A stretch of 64,000 nt of DNA from Dactylorhiza incarnata (GCA_033032865.1 JAWHQI010000306.1:1302001-1366000), one strand, 5' to 3'; counted from the stretch's first letter, positions 44,142 through 54,690 are shown. Made by a program: numbers and translations. The notes: generated by a model not told the origin, from the sequence alone.

Positions 44142-44937
44142 AAGTGATAAGATTATAAGATACCATGAATTTCATAATACAGAACTCTTAAATATGAGAA
44201 ACCTCTTGGTATAACGGTTGAAATTACGTCAAGAACTCCAAATAGCTTATTATCAAGCGATCCTGTGATGCAAAAGTTACTCCCTCGGAACAGAATTGTG
44301 TGTTCGACTTGACAAAATAGACAATATCTCGCTGACGGATATTTGGCTTATGCAATTGTTTGGGGTTTATTTTATGTTTTCTTTTGGTAGATGAAATCAC
44401 TGAATTCTGCTTATGCATCTTTGCAGGAAATGCTACTTCATCTCGTGCGATATAAGCTACCATTAGCACATGATCCCTCACATTCCGCTGTGACTTTGCA
44501 GCGAATTGAGCTGCTGAAGGCAACTTGCGAGGGAAATTCTTCTCATAGAAATAGTGGACAGCCTAAAATTTGCTCTATAAATGATTAGACTCATCCAAAT
44601 CTGACTTGAAGCAATCTTTGTCTGACAAGTATATTAAAGAGGATCAGAATCATGCTTTGGAATATGTAAAAGAAAATGCAAAAAAATGTCGAACAGATCG
44701 AGCACGGAAAAAGTTGACTTGAAAGTCAATTATCTATGTTATAATTTGTATGTCTTATAACTTGATGTTTTAATATATATGTCAATGAAGTGTAGATTAT
44801 ATGCAAGCACACTCAAATTTTGGTTGCGGTAAATGCCCCAAAAAACCCCAATTGATTATCATTTTAATGCTTTTTAATATGTGAGTGGTTGTGGGTGGGT
44901 CCCTCCCCATCGTACCGTTCAATGGCAACATAATTTA

Positions 44938-45156
44938 GGCTTCATTTGGCGCGGTGGTGGCGGGCAGCGTTTGCGGCAAACGCCGCCGCAAGGCGGGTAA
45001 ACAAACGCTCGGCGGTGGCGTTTGCCGCGTTTGCACCCGCCGCACCATGAAAAACAGAGCAAAAAGCTCTCTTTCAATCCTCCGCCTCCGCCCTCCGGTT
45101 CGAATTCCAGGTTTGCACCCGCCGGGAGAAACGCCACCGCCGCGCCAAATAAAGTC
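44938..45156. mobile_element. PIF/Harbinger-like MITE, second copy
   Basis: GGCTTCATTTGGCGCGGTGG at the left pairs with the right end GCCGCGCCAAATAAAGTC. TTA at 44935-44937 and 45157-45159 is the canonical target duplication of this superfamily. The interior is GC-rich (GGCGGTGGCGTTTGCCG). Same family as 34304-34524. Confidence 0.9.
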
Positions 45157-45159
45157 TTA

Positions 45160-45381
45160 GACTCCGTTTGGAGCGGCGTTTTTGTTCCGATGAGTTTGGA
45201 CAAAAATGTCACAATTATAGAATGTATGTTTGACATAGCAAAGGTTATGACTGCCACCAAGAAAAGAAAGTTAGTTTTGAACATAAAAGGGAATGCAGTT
45301 CTTTAGGTGAGGTCGGGCGTTCACGAATGATGCTTCATAACCACCGCGCTCATGACCGCTATTGCTGTGCCAAATAGAGCC
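45160..45381. mobile_element. PIF/Harbinger-like MITE, third element
   Basis: GACTCCGTTTGGAGCGGC at the left and the reverse complement of the right end, GGCTCTATTTGGCACAGC, form the inverted termini. TTA flanks it at 45157-45159 and 45382-45384; the left TTA is shared with the preceding MITE. The interior is AT-richer and differs from its neighbour, so it is a different subfamily. Confidence 0.85.
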
Positions 45382-45399
45382 TTAGTCGCTATTTGATCT

Positions 45400-45567
45400 T
45401 TGTAATTTGTAGTGAAGAACAAATGGGCATTGAGGGGGGTAATAGAGTACTGCTCTCAAGGTTTTGAAAATCGGACCGTACATCAAATCGGCGGAGGGAA
45501 ATGTTCAAGGTTGAACCGGTCCAATCGGTGTCGACCCGTTATATATATATAAATAAATATATATATA
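45400..45567. other. Spacer before Helitron-like end
   Basis: Contains a phrase of the type AATCGGACCGTACATCAAATCGGCGG followed by GAACCGGTCCAATCGG, inverted to itself over short blocks, and then an (AT)n tract at 45541-45567. It may be another short MITE remnant. Confidence 0.3.
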
Positions 45568-45600
45568 CTAGCATCTTCGAACGGGCTACGCCCGTTCTCG
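45568..45600 (-). mobile_element. Helitron-like 3' terminus
   Basis: Read on the minus strand: an 8-base hairpin (GAACGGGC loop GTA GCCCGTTC, 45579-45597) is followed after 7 bases by CTAG (45571 to 45568), and then T in an (AT)n target. Helitrons end with a short GC hairpin 5-12 bases upstream of CTRR and insert between A and T. The 5' TC end would lie at higher coordinates and was not identified. No Rep/helicase coding sequence is in the window. Confidence 0.6.
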
Positions 45601-45627
45601 ATGCGTCGCTGCGGGCTTCGCCCGCTT

Positions 45628-45955
45628 GGCATTCAAGGCGGGCTTCGCCCGCCCCCACCTCCTCCGCAAACCCGCCGGGGGTTGTCCGGACGCGAGCAAT
45701 GCACACTAATATTTATTCCTATTTTTTAGAAAACTCTAAAAGTTTAGAGTATTCTAAATTTTAATTTTTTTATTAAGAAATTTACCCGCAACCAAGGCAT
45801 TCAAGGCGGGCTTCGCCCGCCCCCACCCCCACCGCAAACATGTCGGGGGTTGTCCGGTCGCGAGCAATGCACAGTAATATTTATTCCTATTTTTTAGAAA
45901 ACTTTAAAAGTCTAGGGTATTCTAAATTTTATTTTTCTTATTAAGAAATGTAATT
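45628..45955. repeat. 167-base direct duplication
   Basis: GGCATTCAAGGCGGGCTTCG starts two tandem copies (45628 and 45795). Each contains GC hairpins (GCGGGCTTCGCCCGC), then GTTGTCCGG.CGCGAGCAATG and an AT-rich tail. Differences are few. It probably lies inside the Helitron-like element. Confidence 0.85.
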
Positions 45956-46014
45956 ATTTAATTAATTATAAAAAATGAAAAAAATAATAAAAAAAAAAAC
46001 ACGAAATCCGCGTG

Positions 46015-46215
46015 AGACCCGCCCCGTTTGTCGAACGGGGCTCCGTTCGACGAACGGCGCCCGCGTTCGTCGAACGCGGGCGTGCGTCGAACGGGGCCCC
46101 GTTCGACGAACGGGAGCAGCCCCGTTTGACGAACGGGAGGAGCAGCCCCATTCGACAAACGGGAGCACGCGTTCGCCGAACGGGGCTCCGTTCGACGAAA
46201 GGGAGCAGCCTCCGC
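46015..46215. repeat. Palindromic GAACGGGGC/TCGACGAACGGG repeats
   Basis: About eight imperfect units built on GTTCGACGAACGGGGCnCCG lie in both orientations. Open frames on both strands here are R/G/P-rich and follow from the repeat. No protein family is implied. Confidence 0.75.
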
Positions 46216-46469
46216 CCCGCCTGCCTCTCTGCCCGTCCATGCCGCCGTCGGCAGAGGCGCCGACCGCCTGATCGGCGCCCACCGGCAACCAGTACGAGAG
46301 TGCGCGTAGAGCGGACCCCGCGCACTCTCGTAGTGGGGGTGAGTGGTGGAGCAAACCGAACCCGCCATTTCCGCCGCCAACGACCAGTACGAGAGTGCGC
46401 ACAGAGCGGACCGCGCGCAACCATGACACCCGCAACCACGCACGCTACCGCGCGCGGTAGCGCGCAGGC

Positions 46470-46690
46470 AGCACCCCCCGTCGCGGGGCTGCGGCCTAAC
46501 CGCACCCCGCATGGGGTGCGGCCTAATCGCACCCCACATGGGGTGCGGCCAAGCCGCACCCCTTGTGGGGTGCGGCCAAGCCGCACCCCCCTCCGCAATG
46601 GGGTGCGGCCAAGCTGCACCCCCCTCCGCAATGGGGTGCGGCCAAGCCCCCTCCCCCCCCCCCCCCCCCTTTTTTCACAGGGGGGCTCGC
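46470..46690. repeat. GGGGTGCGGCCAAGCCGCACCCC repeat array
   Basis: Six or so palindromic units of GGGGTGCGGCC(T/A)A and CCGCACCCC alternate, with two 37-base direct units that add CCCCTCCGCAAT. The array ends in a 17-C run (46653-46669). It is noncoding low-complexity DNA. Confidence 0.8.
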
Positions 46691-46774
46691 AGAGGGCTCG
46701 ACCGAAATCGCGCCCCTAGCCGGGTGCGACCGGAGCCCAATCCCCCTTTTGGGGGCGTGACTCCTCATTCCTCC

Positions 46775-46935
46775 AGGTTCCGGACTCTGACCAGAACGCT
46801 CATGTGCTCGTTGCGCGCTTAGAACGCCTCCTAGTGCGTTCAGAATGCTCTCATGTTTGTCGCGCACTCAGAACGCTCTCATGTTCGTTGCGCGCTCAGA
46901 ACGCTTCTGAGCGCGCTAAGAACACTTCCACATTT
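46775..46935 (+). repeat. Tandem repeat with GCGCGCTCAGAACGCT core
   Basis: Four to five units of about 31-33 bases, each with TGCGCGCT(C/T)AGAACGC and CTCATGTT. The units drift by several bases. No gene is associated. Confidence 0.65.
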
Positions 46936-46949
46936 CCGGCGCGCTCACA

Positions 46950-47903
46950 ATTTGTCTTTCTAATTTCTCAGATTGCAGGAACGGCTTATCGTCTTTTTCC
47001 CTTCAACAAAGCTGTCCGAACTGCCCGAAGGGTGAGACGGTCATTTATGAAAAATGGTGATCTGTGTGCTCCAAATCATCCAGCGTGATTCGCCCGTCAG
47101 GTGGTTACGGTGGTTACGATGAAAAAATTACCGGGCTACCCCCCCGGTCGGACCTCACTCCGGTCGACTTAATCCGACTGAATTTGTGCGATCCCGAAAA
47201 TGCCCCCAGCCTCTCACGACATCAAAATATCCCTCTGTGCTCTCCCATTCTAAATGATCGCCGATTCTTCTCTCCCAGCCCTACCCGATCCCTCTCGCCC
47301 ATCCTTTCCGGCCGCCAAAAGCTCGTCGTCAAAAGCTCTCCATCGAAGCTCGCCTCCCCCTTCCTCCTCCTCTAGTCGCCGCCGTTCTAGGGTTTTCCCT
47401 CCTCTTTGCTGAGCCCTCACTCCAGATTTCTGCTGGAGTTTTTCCTTTTGACCAAGCTCATCTGGTTTTGATTTTGGGCTGTGTGCAGTGAGGTGTTGCT
47501 AACAGAGGAAGAGAAAAGGGGAGGTTTTCGCCTTGCCGAGGAACTCTTGCCGAGATCTTCTCTTGTTCGGGGGAGGTTGCCGACCAAGTGGAAAGTGGAG
47601 CCTCCCTTGTCGAGAACTCCTCTCCTTGTCGAGTTCATCTGTATGTGTTTTTGCCCAGCAAGCAGTGCTATCTTAACATTCCTCTTCTCATGTTTTTCTA
47701 AGGTTTTGACCTCTGGAATTAAAATTATAAGTACTAAAGCCTTGAGAAGTTATTTTTGCTAATTTAATACCTTGACTGTTCTTTCAGTGGTATCTCCTTG
47801 AGATCCCTGACATTTTTCATCAGACCTTGACTGATGTTATCTTAGGGGTTAATTATTACAAATTTAAAACAATAAACATAACTACCTTAATTTAATTAAA
47901 ATG
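46950..47903. other. Unassigned region, UTR-like
   Basis: At 47180-47640 the text (CCCTCTCGCCC, TCTAGGGTTTTCCC) looks like a plant 5' leader, with frames of 70-100 codons in several phases and no known domain. From 47700 it is AT-rich up to the CTAAG target duplication of the gypsy element. Confidence 0.35.
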
Positions 47904-47908
47904 CTAAG

Positions 47909-49837
47909 TGTTGAAACCAAGACTTGCGAACAAGTCTTAGTCTCTGTGGAGTTCAGGCCCTCAACAAGTTGAGGGGTGACCTCACACTTACTCCTCTCAA
48001 GGGAGAACTCTAGGCTAGATGCTAAGGAACTAAGAACAAGGCCAAGGGCTTAGCGAGGAGGACCCACCACACACCCGGAAGATCGTTGAGCGCTTCCCCT
48101 CCCGAGCCAATGCTAAACTTGGGCACCTTTGGAGGCTCTCTTGGCCGGCCAAAATCTCAGAGCCGACCCTTTCCTCTCAATAGGTGCACCTCCCTGGATC
48201 TATGCAAAGCCTTTCTCGCCCGGTCGACCAATGTCGTACTCCCACCTAACAATTTTACTATACGCAGACCAAATAGGGATGCCAACAGCGTGACTCCGGT
48301 GTTCCGGGAGACTATTAGCGGACTCTCAAGGGTTTCCAAATAAATTTCCCTCTGGACCCCCCACTTGACTATGTTAGAAAAGATAAACAAAAAACATGCG
48401 TCACAGATTACAGGAATATGAATTCCATACTTCGGCACGCATGCCTGCAATATAAATAAATAAGGCCTTCTCGGGCCGGCACAACCTTGGGCTTAAACCC
48501 GCTATTTCCCGCTTTGTTATGTAACACCTGTACGCCAACGTCCTGCCCAGTGGTGGCAAGCTGAACATCGATCAGCTACAACGGGCCGGAGCCTATCGAC
48601 CCCACCCCTTTTTTGGGGTGGCAATATTTCGCCCATGCAAGCAAGTAGTATGCAACTTCCTCGGAGTCTTCTCCGGGAACCCCAGAACATCACCAATCCG
48701 GATTGACATATCCGGATGGGCTTCACACAGCATGCCTAAATCCGTACTCGCGCTTCCGGACGCTAATGCAATTACAAGTGGGGATGTACACATCGACCCG
48801 TCGGAGAGCTCCCTTCCTCCACCCGTTGGTGGAGAGGGGCTTCCATGCAATCATGATAAATTAGGGCTTCACCTGCCCGAGGAGAAATTTCGCTACCCTT
48901 GAAGCGTTCTTTGGAACCATGGAGAACGTTCAAGACGGCTGCCCTCTTTGCAGATCCGGCCTCCACGCGACGCTTCGAGTCGCTAAACGACGCTCCAAGC
49001 TTACGTCGGAGTTTTCTCTTCCTCCAAGCGGCGCACACCGTCGCAACTTGCAGTCTCCCCTTGCAGCAGCCCTACAGAGAGCCCAAAAGAGAGGGAGAGG
49101 AGAGGGATCGGCCTCCCTTTGCAAAAATGTGAGAGAAGCTCGGGTCTTCCTCTAGGCCGACGAGAGAGAGAGGGAGGTGAGAGGGAGCTTCTACTGCCCT
49201 AGCTCCAGGAAAGCAAGAAGGAGAGGGCTCGGGCTTCCTTGCTTCATGCCGACAGGGAGGAGAAGGCTCAGGTCGGCGATGGGAAAGAGAGTGAGGAAGG
49301 GAGACGGGGCATTGCTCCTCCTTGCTCCAGGCCAACGGCGAGAGAGGAAGGAGGAAGGCTCGGGGGCGGCCCTTTCTCCAGGCGACGTCGGGAAAGGGAG
49401 AGGGAGCTCGGGACGGCCTTCCCTACTCCAGGCAACGGGAGAGAGAGGGGCCGAGAGAGAGAGAAGGGAGCTCAGGCCTCCTTGCTCCAGGCCGACGAGA
49501 AGAGAGGGAGGTGAGATCGGGAGGGGGGGTTTGCGGCTGCTCCCAAAAAGACCGAGAAAGAGGGAGGTCGGGGAGGGCCATCGGGCTGCTTCACGCAAAA
49601 AAGAAAGAGGGGAGCAGGGGAGTCGGCTGCTAGGGTTGAGGGGGGGGGGGGGGGGGGGGGGGGTTAGGATTTTAGGTTTTATAAAAGCCCTAGTCAAAAC
49701 TGGCTATCCGCAGACCACTCCTCTAAACGCACACCAAAACCCGCTAACCGCACCCCGATCAATGCTAGCCCATCACAAGACACCTCGGGTCCCAGCTATC
49801 TGGGGAGGGTCCCACCCAACGGGTACGGGGTTGTACA
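47909..49837 (-). mobile_element. 3' LTR of minus-strand gypsy element
   Basis: 1.93 kb, ends TGTTGAAACC..TTGTACA on the plus strand. It aligns with the right LTR along its length; in the first 600 bases I count about 17 differences, near 97 percent identity by eye. A run of 24 G (49640-49663) replaces 6 G in the right LTR. The GAGAGAGAGGGAGGTGAG-type purine repeats at 49150-49620 give long spurious frames on both strands. Confidence 0.9.
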
Positions 49838-50440
49838 CAATCCCCGCTCTTTGCGAGCTTGTCCCACGCTCGGAAAGAAATGTCCAACCCAAGTATCCGG
49901 CGGGTGGGAGCCGACCCGGAAAAAAAAATGGCATATAATCATATGGATGATGATTCTTCTCTTTTTTTGTACTCATATCTGTTCTGATGTGATAACCTTT
50001 CCCTTTGTTGCGTTAATGATCAATTTTGGTTGTCAACAACCTTGGTTATACACTATGCCTTCTTTTCATGGTAGAAACATTATGCCTTTCATGTTCTCAA
50101 AATGTCATGCAACTTAATGTCTATTAGCAAGCAAACTCATAATTTAGATTGAAGTTATTTTTACTGTTGCATATTGTGTTATTCAGGAATGGGCCTCAGG
50201 GATGATTAACAATGCTGAGGAAAAGAATGCTCACCATTATCTATAATGATTACATAAACAATCATGCATTGACAATTTAGAATGAGTCTGATTTTGTTTC
50301 TAAAACTAATCAAATAATGTTGTGCCATTGTAGGATTCGTTATCTTAAGCTTCTGCTTTCAAAACTATTCTTAAAGAACTTCGATTGTCGGTGAAAACTA
50401 TCAATTTAATGAGCATAACTGATCTCTTATATGCTAAAGC
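49838..50440. other. Gypsy interior, 3' untranslated part
   Basis: After the purine tract region (49838-49930, containing GTGGGAGCCGACCCGG) the sequence becomes AT-rich to 50440 with no domain. It may include another unrelated insert, because composition changes sharply at 49930. Confidence 0.4.
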
Positions 50441-50559
50441 CTTATATTGAATCTCATCCTGTCTCAAACTGTCATCCGAGAGGTTTACCCGTTCTGCCGG
50501 TTAGATGAGATCTCGAACAGCGGAACCATCACGGAGCCGAAACCAAAGAGCCTCCACGA

Positions 50560-51160
50560 GAGGTCAACCTGCCATTCCAAAGAACTTGTCACCTTGCCAG
50601 CCTCTCCAGAGATCAACCTGAACCCCCCCGTCTAGTGAGAGCCCGGGAGCGGAATCGATCTGGGGCATTCCAGCATAAAAACTTGTCACCTTGCCAGCCT
50701 CTCCAGAGATCAACCTGAACCCCCCGTCTAGTGAGAGCCCGGGAGCGGAATCGATCTGGGGCATTCCAGCATAAAAACTTGTCACCTTGCCAGCCTCTCC
50801 AGAGATCAACCTGAACCCCCCGTCTAGTGAGAGCCCGGGAGCGGAATCGATCTGGGGCATTCCAGCATAAAAACTTGTCACCTTGCCAGCCTCTCCAGAG
50901 ATCAACCTGAACCCCCCGTCTAGTGAGAGCCCGGGAGCGGAATCGATATGGGGCATTCCAGCACAAAAACTTGTCACCTTGCCAGCCTCTCCAGAGATCA
51001 ACCTGAACCCCCCTGTCTAGTGAGAGCCCGGGAGCGGAATCGATCTGGGGCATTCCAGCATAAAAACTTATCACCTTGCCAGCCTCTCCAGAGATCATCC
51101 TGAACCCCCCGTCTAGTGAGAGCCCGGGAGCGGAATCGATCTGGGGCATTCCAGCACTAA
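50560..51160 (-). repeat. 96-base tandem array, six copies
   Basis: GAGCGGAATCGAT recurs at about 96-base steps (50647, 50743, 50838, 50935, 51033, 51128). Units are nearly identical. Because 96 is a multiple of three, the minus strand stays open and encodes a 32-residue repeat containing ISGEAGKVTSFYAGMPQIDS and APGLSLDGG. Two frames are open. I see no evidence of translation. It lies between pol tail and 3' LTR of the gypsy element. Confidence 0.95.
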
Positions 51161-51241
51161 AGAACCTGCGACCTGCTCAGAAAAGACCTCAGAATATATG
51201 CATGGATAATAAAACGCACAATAAGTTGGTTACAAAAATGT

Positions 51242-51544
51242 TCACGGGTAGAATCTTTTCAAGTCGTCCCCACTCCTGGCTCGGCCGAGAGGTGACCCTT
51301 CCACATCCTGGGGGTGATACCCTCCCGACTTGAGCACTTCACTTACAACGTAAGGCCCCTCCCAGTTGGGCTCTAGTCTGCCTATAGCGGCTTCTCCCCA
51401 TGTCGCATCTACCTTCTTCAGGACCAAGCCCCCCTTTTCGATCTGCTTTACCCGGACGTGGTGATCAAAATACTTGGCCATCCGCCTCTTGATTTCCTCC
51501 TGGCGAATGATGGCCAGGTCCCTGAGCTCCTCCCGGAGCTCCAT
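51242..51544 (-). pseudogene. Gypsy integrase C-terminal fragment
   Basis: The minus frame reads ELRDLAIIRQEEIKRRMAKY, then FDHHVRVKQIEKGGLVLKKV, LEPNWEGPYVVSEVLKSGGY and DDLKRFYP. This is the linker plus GPY/F module (NWEGPYVV) at the end of gypsy Pol. Integrase catalytic core and everything upstream are missing. It sets the direction of the element. Confidence 0.9.
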
Positions 51545-51559
51545 GTTAATATCCTCACC

Positions 51560-51960
51560 TGGTGATGAGATGGTATAAAGTATAATTCTCCCTCACGAAC
51601 GTGGCATCCGCATAGACACAATTTCTTAGATGGATAATGGTGATTTTATACATTGTTTGAGCGGAAAGATATCCTAGAAACACACTTAATAGCCCAGTGA
51701 TTCAATTTCTCCATATTATGACTATGATAATGAACAAAAGGACAACTAAATCATCTAGGGTAGACATCTGGTTGTATCCTCATAGGACATTTAAAATCCA
51801 AAATTCTAGATGGAAGGTCATTTGTAAGATGAGTAGTAATGATGGCTTCCCCTGTATGATTTAGACACATGAAAGTAGAAAGTCAGTCTGGGAAATAATC
51901 TTTAATACCTGAACTTTGTATTTTACTACCAAAATGACTTTAGAGCATAACAATTTGTAA
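51560..51960 (-). pseudogene. Copia integrase fragment inside gypsy interior
   Basis: On the minus strand, with frame breaks, the sequence gives GEAIITTHLTNDLPSRILDF, then HWAIKCVFLGYLSAQTMYK and a decayed ISRDVTF-like segment. This corresponds to the copia integrase C-terminal region (A..TA.YLINR.PSRVL, then KCVFLGYS...GYK). It is a copia scrap that inserted into, or was joined to, the gypsy interior. Confidence 0.65.
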
Positions 51961-52179
51961 GAATCACACTAACAAAAAATATATAGGTTTAAGGAAAATC
52001 GAAGTGACCCTGATGCTACTATCACTAAATGATACAAACCAACGAGGTCCACTTACATTTGAGTATTAAATGATCCCCAAATGTCTCTGAATTAAATGAA
52101 ACGGGGTAAATCTTATTTCGTTGCCATAGAAAATGTAATATGTTTATACAATTATACTTAGCGTGCTCACTCACAACAA

Positions 52180-52779
52180 TAACAACACTCAAGCCTTTAT
52201 CCCACTATAGTGGGGTTTGCTACATGGATCCTTTGTCGCCATTGTGTCCTATCTCTAGTCATAACCTCACTAATGCTTAAGTGCATCGTGTCTTGCCGTA
52301 TAGTTTCATTCCAAGTCTTTATTGGTCTACCCCTCACTTGTTTATCATGCGATGCCTAACTGGTGCCTCTAATGGTCCCCTCTACACATGATCGAACCAT
52401 CTTAGTAGAACTTCTCACATCTTCCCGTGGGTGTCAGCGCATGACCCTGGTCGTCACTTAGTGTCCCTTCTCTAGCCATGACGTTCGCTTGAGAGTTTCT
52501 TGTGTTGGTCACTCTCCACGCTCACCGCACCATATGCTTGCCGTATAGTTTCATTCCAAATCTTTATTGGTCTACCCCTCACTTGTTTATCATGCGATGC
52601 CTAACTGGTGCCTCTAATGGTCCCCTTTACACATGATCGAACCATCTTAGTAGAACTTCTCACATCTTCTCGTGGGTGTCAGCGCATGACCCTGGTCGTC
52701 ACTTAGTGTCCCTTCTCTAGCCATGACGTTCGCTTGAGAGTTTCTTGTGTTGGTCACTCTCCACGCTCACCACACCATA
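52180..52779 (+). mobile_element. LINE-related 3' tract with 244-base tandem duplication
   Basis: CAAGCCTTTATCCCACTATA, then GTGGGGTTTGCTACATGGATCC, is the wording I know from the 3' part of plant L1-like elements and SINEs. From CTTGCCGTATAGTTTCATTC (52293 and 52537) a 244-base block is repeated in tandem with very few differences, ending at the LTR border. The expected gypsy primer site is not visible between this block and the right LTR. Confidence 0.6.
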
Positions 52780-54690
52780 TGTTGAAACCAAGACTTGCGA
52801 ACAAGTCTTAGTCTCTGTGGAGTTCGTGCCCTCAACACGTTGAGGGGTGACCTCACACTTACTCCTCTCAAGGGAGAACTCTAGGCTAGAGGCTAAGGAA
52901 CTAAGAACAAGGCCAAGGGCTTAGCGAGGAGGACCCACCACACACCCGGAAGATCGTTGAGCGCTTCCCCTCCCGAGCCAATGCTAAACTTGGGCATCTT
53001 TGGAGGCTCTCTTGGCCGGCCAAAATCTCAGAGCCGACCCTTTCCTCTCAATAGGTGCACCTCCCTGGATCTATGCAAAGCCTTTCTCACCCGGTCGACC
53101 AATGTCGTAATCCCACCTAACAATTTTACTATACGCAGACCAAATAGGGCTGCCAACAGCGTGACTCCACTGTTCCGGGAGACTATTAGCGGACTCTCAA
53201 GGGTTTCCAAATAAATTTCCCTCTGGACCCCCCACTTGACTATGTTAGAAAAGATAAACAAAAAACATGCGTCACAGATTACAGGAATATGAATTCCATA
53301 CTTCGGCACGCAGGCCGGCAATATAAATAAATAAGGCCTTCTCGGGCCGGCACAACCTTGGGTTTAAACCCGCTATTTTCCGCTTTGTTCTGCAACACGT
53401 GTACGCCAACGTCCTGCCCAGCGGTGGCAAGCTGAACATCGATCAGCTACAACGGGCCGGAGCCTATCGACCCCACCCCTTTTTTGGGGTGACAATATTT
53501 CGCCCCTGCAAGCAAGTAGTATGCAACTTCCTCGGAGTCTTCTCCGGGAACCCCAGAACATCACCAATCCGGATTGACATATCCGGATGGGCTTCACACA
53601 ACATGCCTAAATCTGTACTCGCGCTTCCGGACGCTAATGCAATTACAAGCGGGGATGTACACATCGACCCGTCGGAGAGCTCCCTTCCTCCACCCGTTGG
53701 TGGAGAGGGGCTTCCATGCAATCATGATAAATTAGGGCTTCACCTGCCCGAGGAGAAATTTCGTTACCCTTGAAGCGTGCTTTGGAACCATGAAGAACGT
53801 TCAAGATGGCTGCCCTCTTTGCAGATCCGGCCTCCACTCGACGCTTCGAGTCGCTAAACGACGCTCCAAGCTTACGCCGGAGTTTTCTCTTCCTCCAAGC
53901 GGCGCACACCGTCGCAACTTGCAGTCTCCCCTTGCAGCAGCCCTACAAAGAGCCCAAAAGAGAGGGAGAGGAGAGGGATCGGCCTCCCTTTGCAAAAATG
54001 TGAGAGAAGCTCGGGTCTTCCTCTAGGCCGACGAGAGAGAGAGGGAGGTGAGAGGGAGCTTCTACTGCCCTAGCTCCAGGAAAGCAAGAAGGAGAGGGCT
54101 CGGGCTTCCTTGCTTCATGCCGACAGGGAGGAGAAGGCTCAGGTCGGCGACGGGAAAGAGAGTGAGGAAGGGAGACGGGGCATTGCTCCTCCTTGCTCCA
54201 GGCCAACGGCGAGAGAGGGAGGAGGAAGGCTCGGGGGCGGCCCTTGCTCCAGCCGACGTCGGGAAAGGGAGATGGAGCTCGGGATGGCATTCCCTACTCC
54301 AGGAAATGGGAGAGAGAGGGGCCGAGAGAGAGAGAAGGGAGCTCAGGCCTCCTTGCTCCAGGCCGACGAGAAGAGAGGGAGGTGAGATTCGGAGGGGGGG
54401 TTTGCGGCTGCTCCCAAAAAGAACGAGAAAGAGGGAGGTCGGGGAGGGCCATCGGGCTGCTTCACGCAAAAAAGAAAGAGGGGAGCAGGGGAGTCGGCTG
54501 CTAGGGTTGAGGGGGGTTAGGATTTTAGGTTTTATAAAAGCCCTAGTCAAAACTGGCTATCCGCAGACCACTCCTCTAAACGCATACCAAAACCCGCTAA
54601 CCGCACCCCGATCAATGCTAGCCCATCACAAGACACCTCGGGTCCCAGCTATCTGGGGAGGGTCCCACCCGACGGGTACGGGGTTGTACA
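52780..54690 (-). mobile_element. 5' LTR of minus-strand gypsy element
   Basis: 1.91 kb. It shares all landmarks with the left LTR, including the GGGAGGTGAGAGGGAGCTTC purine block and the TTATAAAAGCCCTAGTC promoter-like phrase near 54530. It ends at 54690, next to the CTAAG target duplication. Confidence 0.9.

Larger units (their letters stand above)
39435..44640 (+). pseudogene. IYO: RPAP1/MINIYO-like pseudogene, copy C
   Basis: Intron-like DNA matching copy A runs from 39435. The first exon (about 41880-42138) encodes DQIECLLVELMQDNDAILKA, then YAKSWTSGFLDRAFIRGSVS and, after a frameshift in a T run, LAMHHLHSFIFKSVASNKLK, LRNKLAKSLIRSYSHTHHNN, then donor AATAAT|GCAAGC (decayed GT). The next exon starts after TTTGCAG at 44425: EMLLHLVRYKLPLAHDPSHS, then QRIELLKATCEGNSS. 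These match the C-terminal part of plant RPAP1. It is the best kept of the three copies. Insertions (39896-41519 and 42309-44141) split it. Confidence 0.6.
47909..54690 (-). mobile_element. Ty3/gypsy element with both LTRs (minus strand)
   Basis: The two LTRs (47909-49837 and 52780-54690) have the same ends (TGTTGAAACC and GGGGTTGTACA as read on the plus strand) and CTAAG flanks the whole at 47904-47908 and 54691-54695. Orientation is minus, because the only gypsy pol frame (51242-51544) and the purine tract (AAAGAGCGGGGATTG, read on the minus strand just before the left LTR) point that way. The interior is only 2.9 kb, made of a tandem array, an integrase tail, a copia scrap and LINE-like text. 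It is non-autonomous. Confidence 0.9.

Noticed and set aside
45966..46631. Long R/G/A-rich open frames on both strands (up to 235 codons) at 45958-46720
   Set aside because: They arise from GC-rich palindromic repeats with few stops, overlap each other in all phases and show no domain.
49177..49938. 253-codon plus frame and its overlapping minus frames
   Set aside because: It is inside the gypsy LTR, made of GAGAGGGA-type purine repeats, contains the G24 run, and recurs in the other LTR with a shifted frame.
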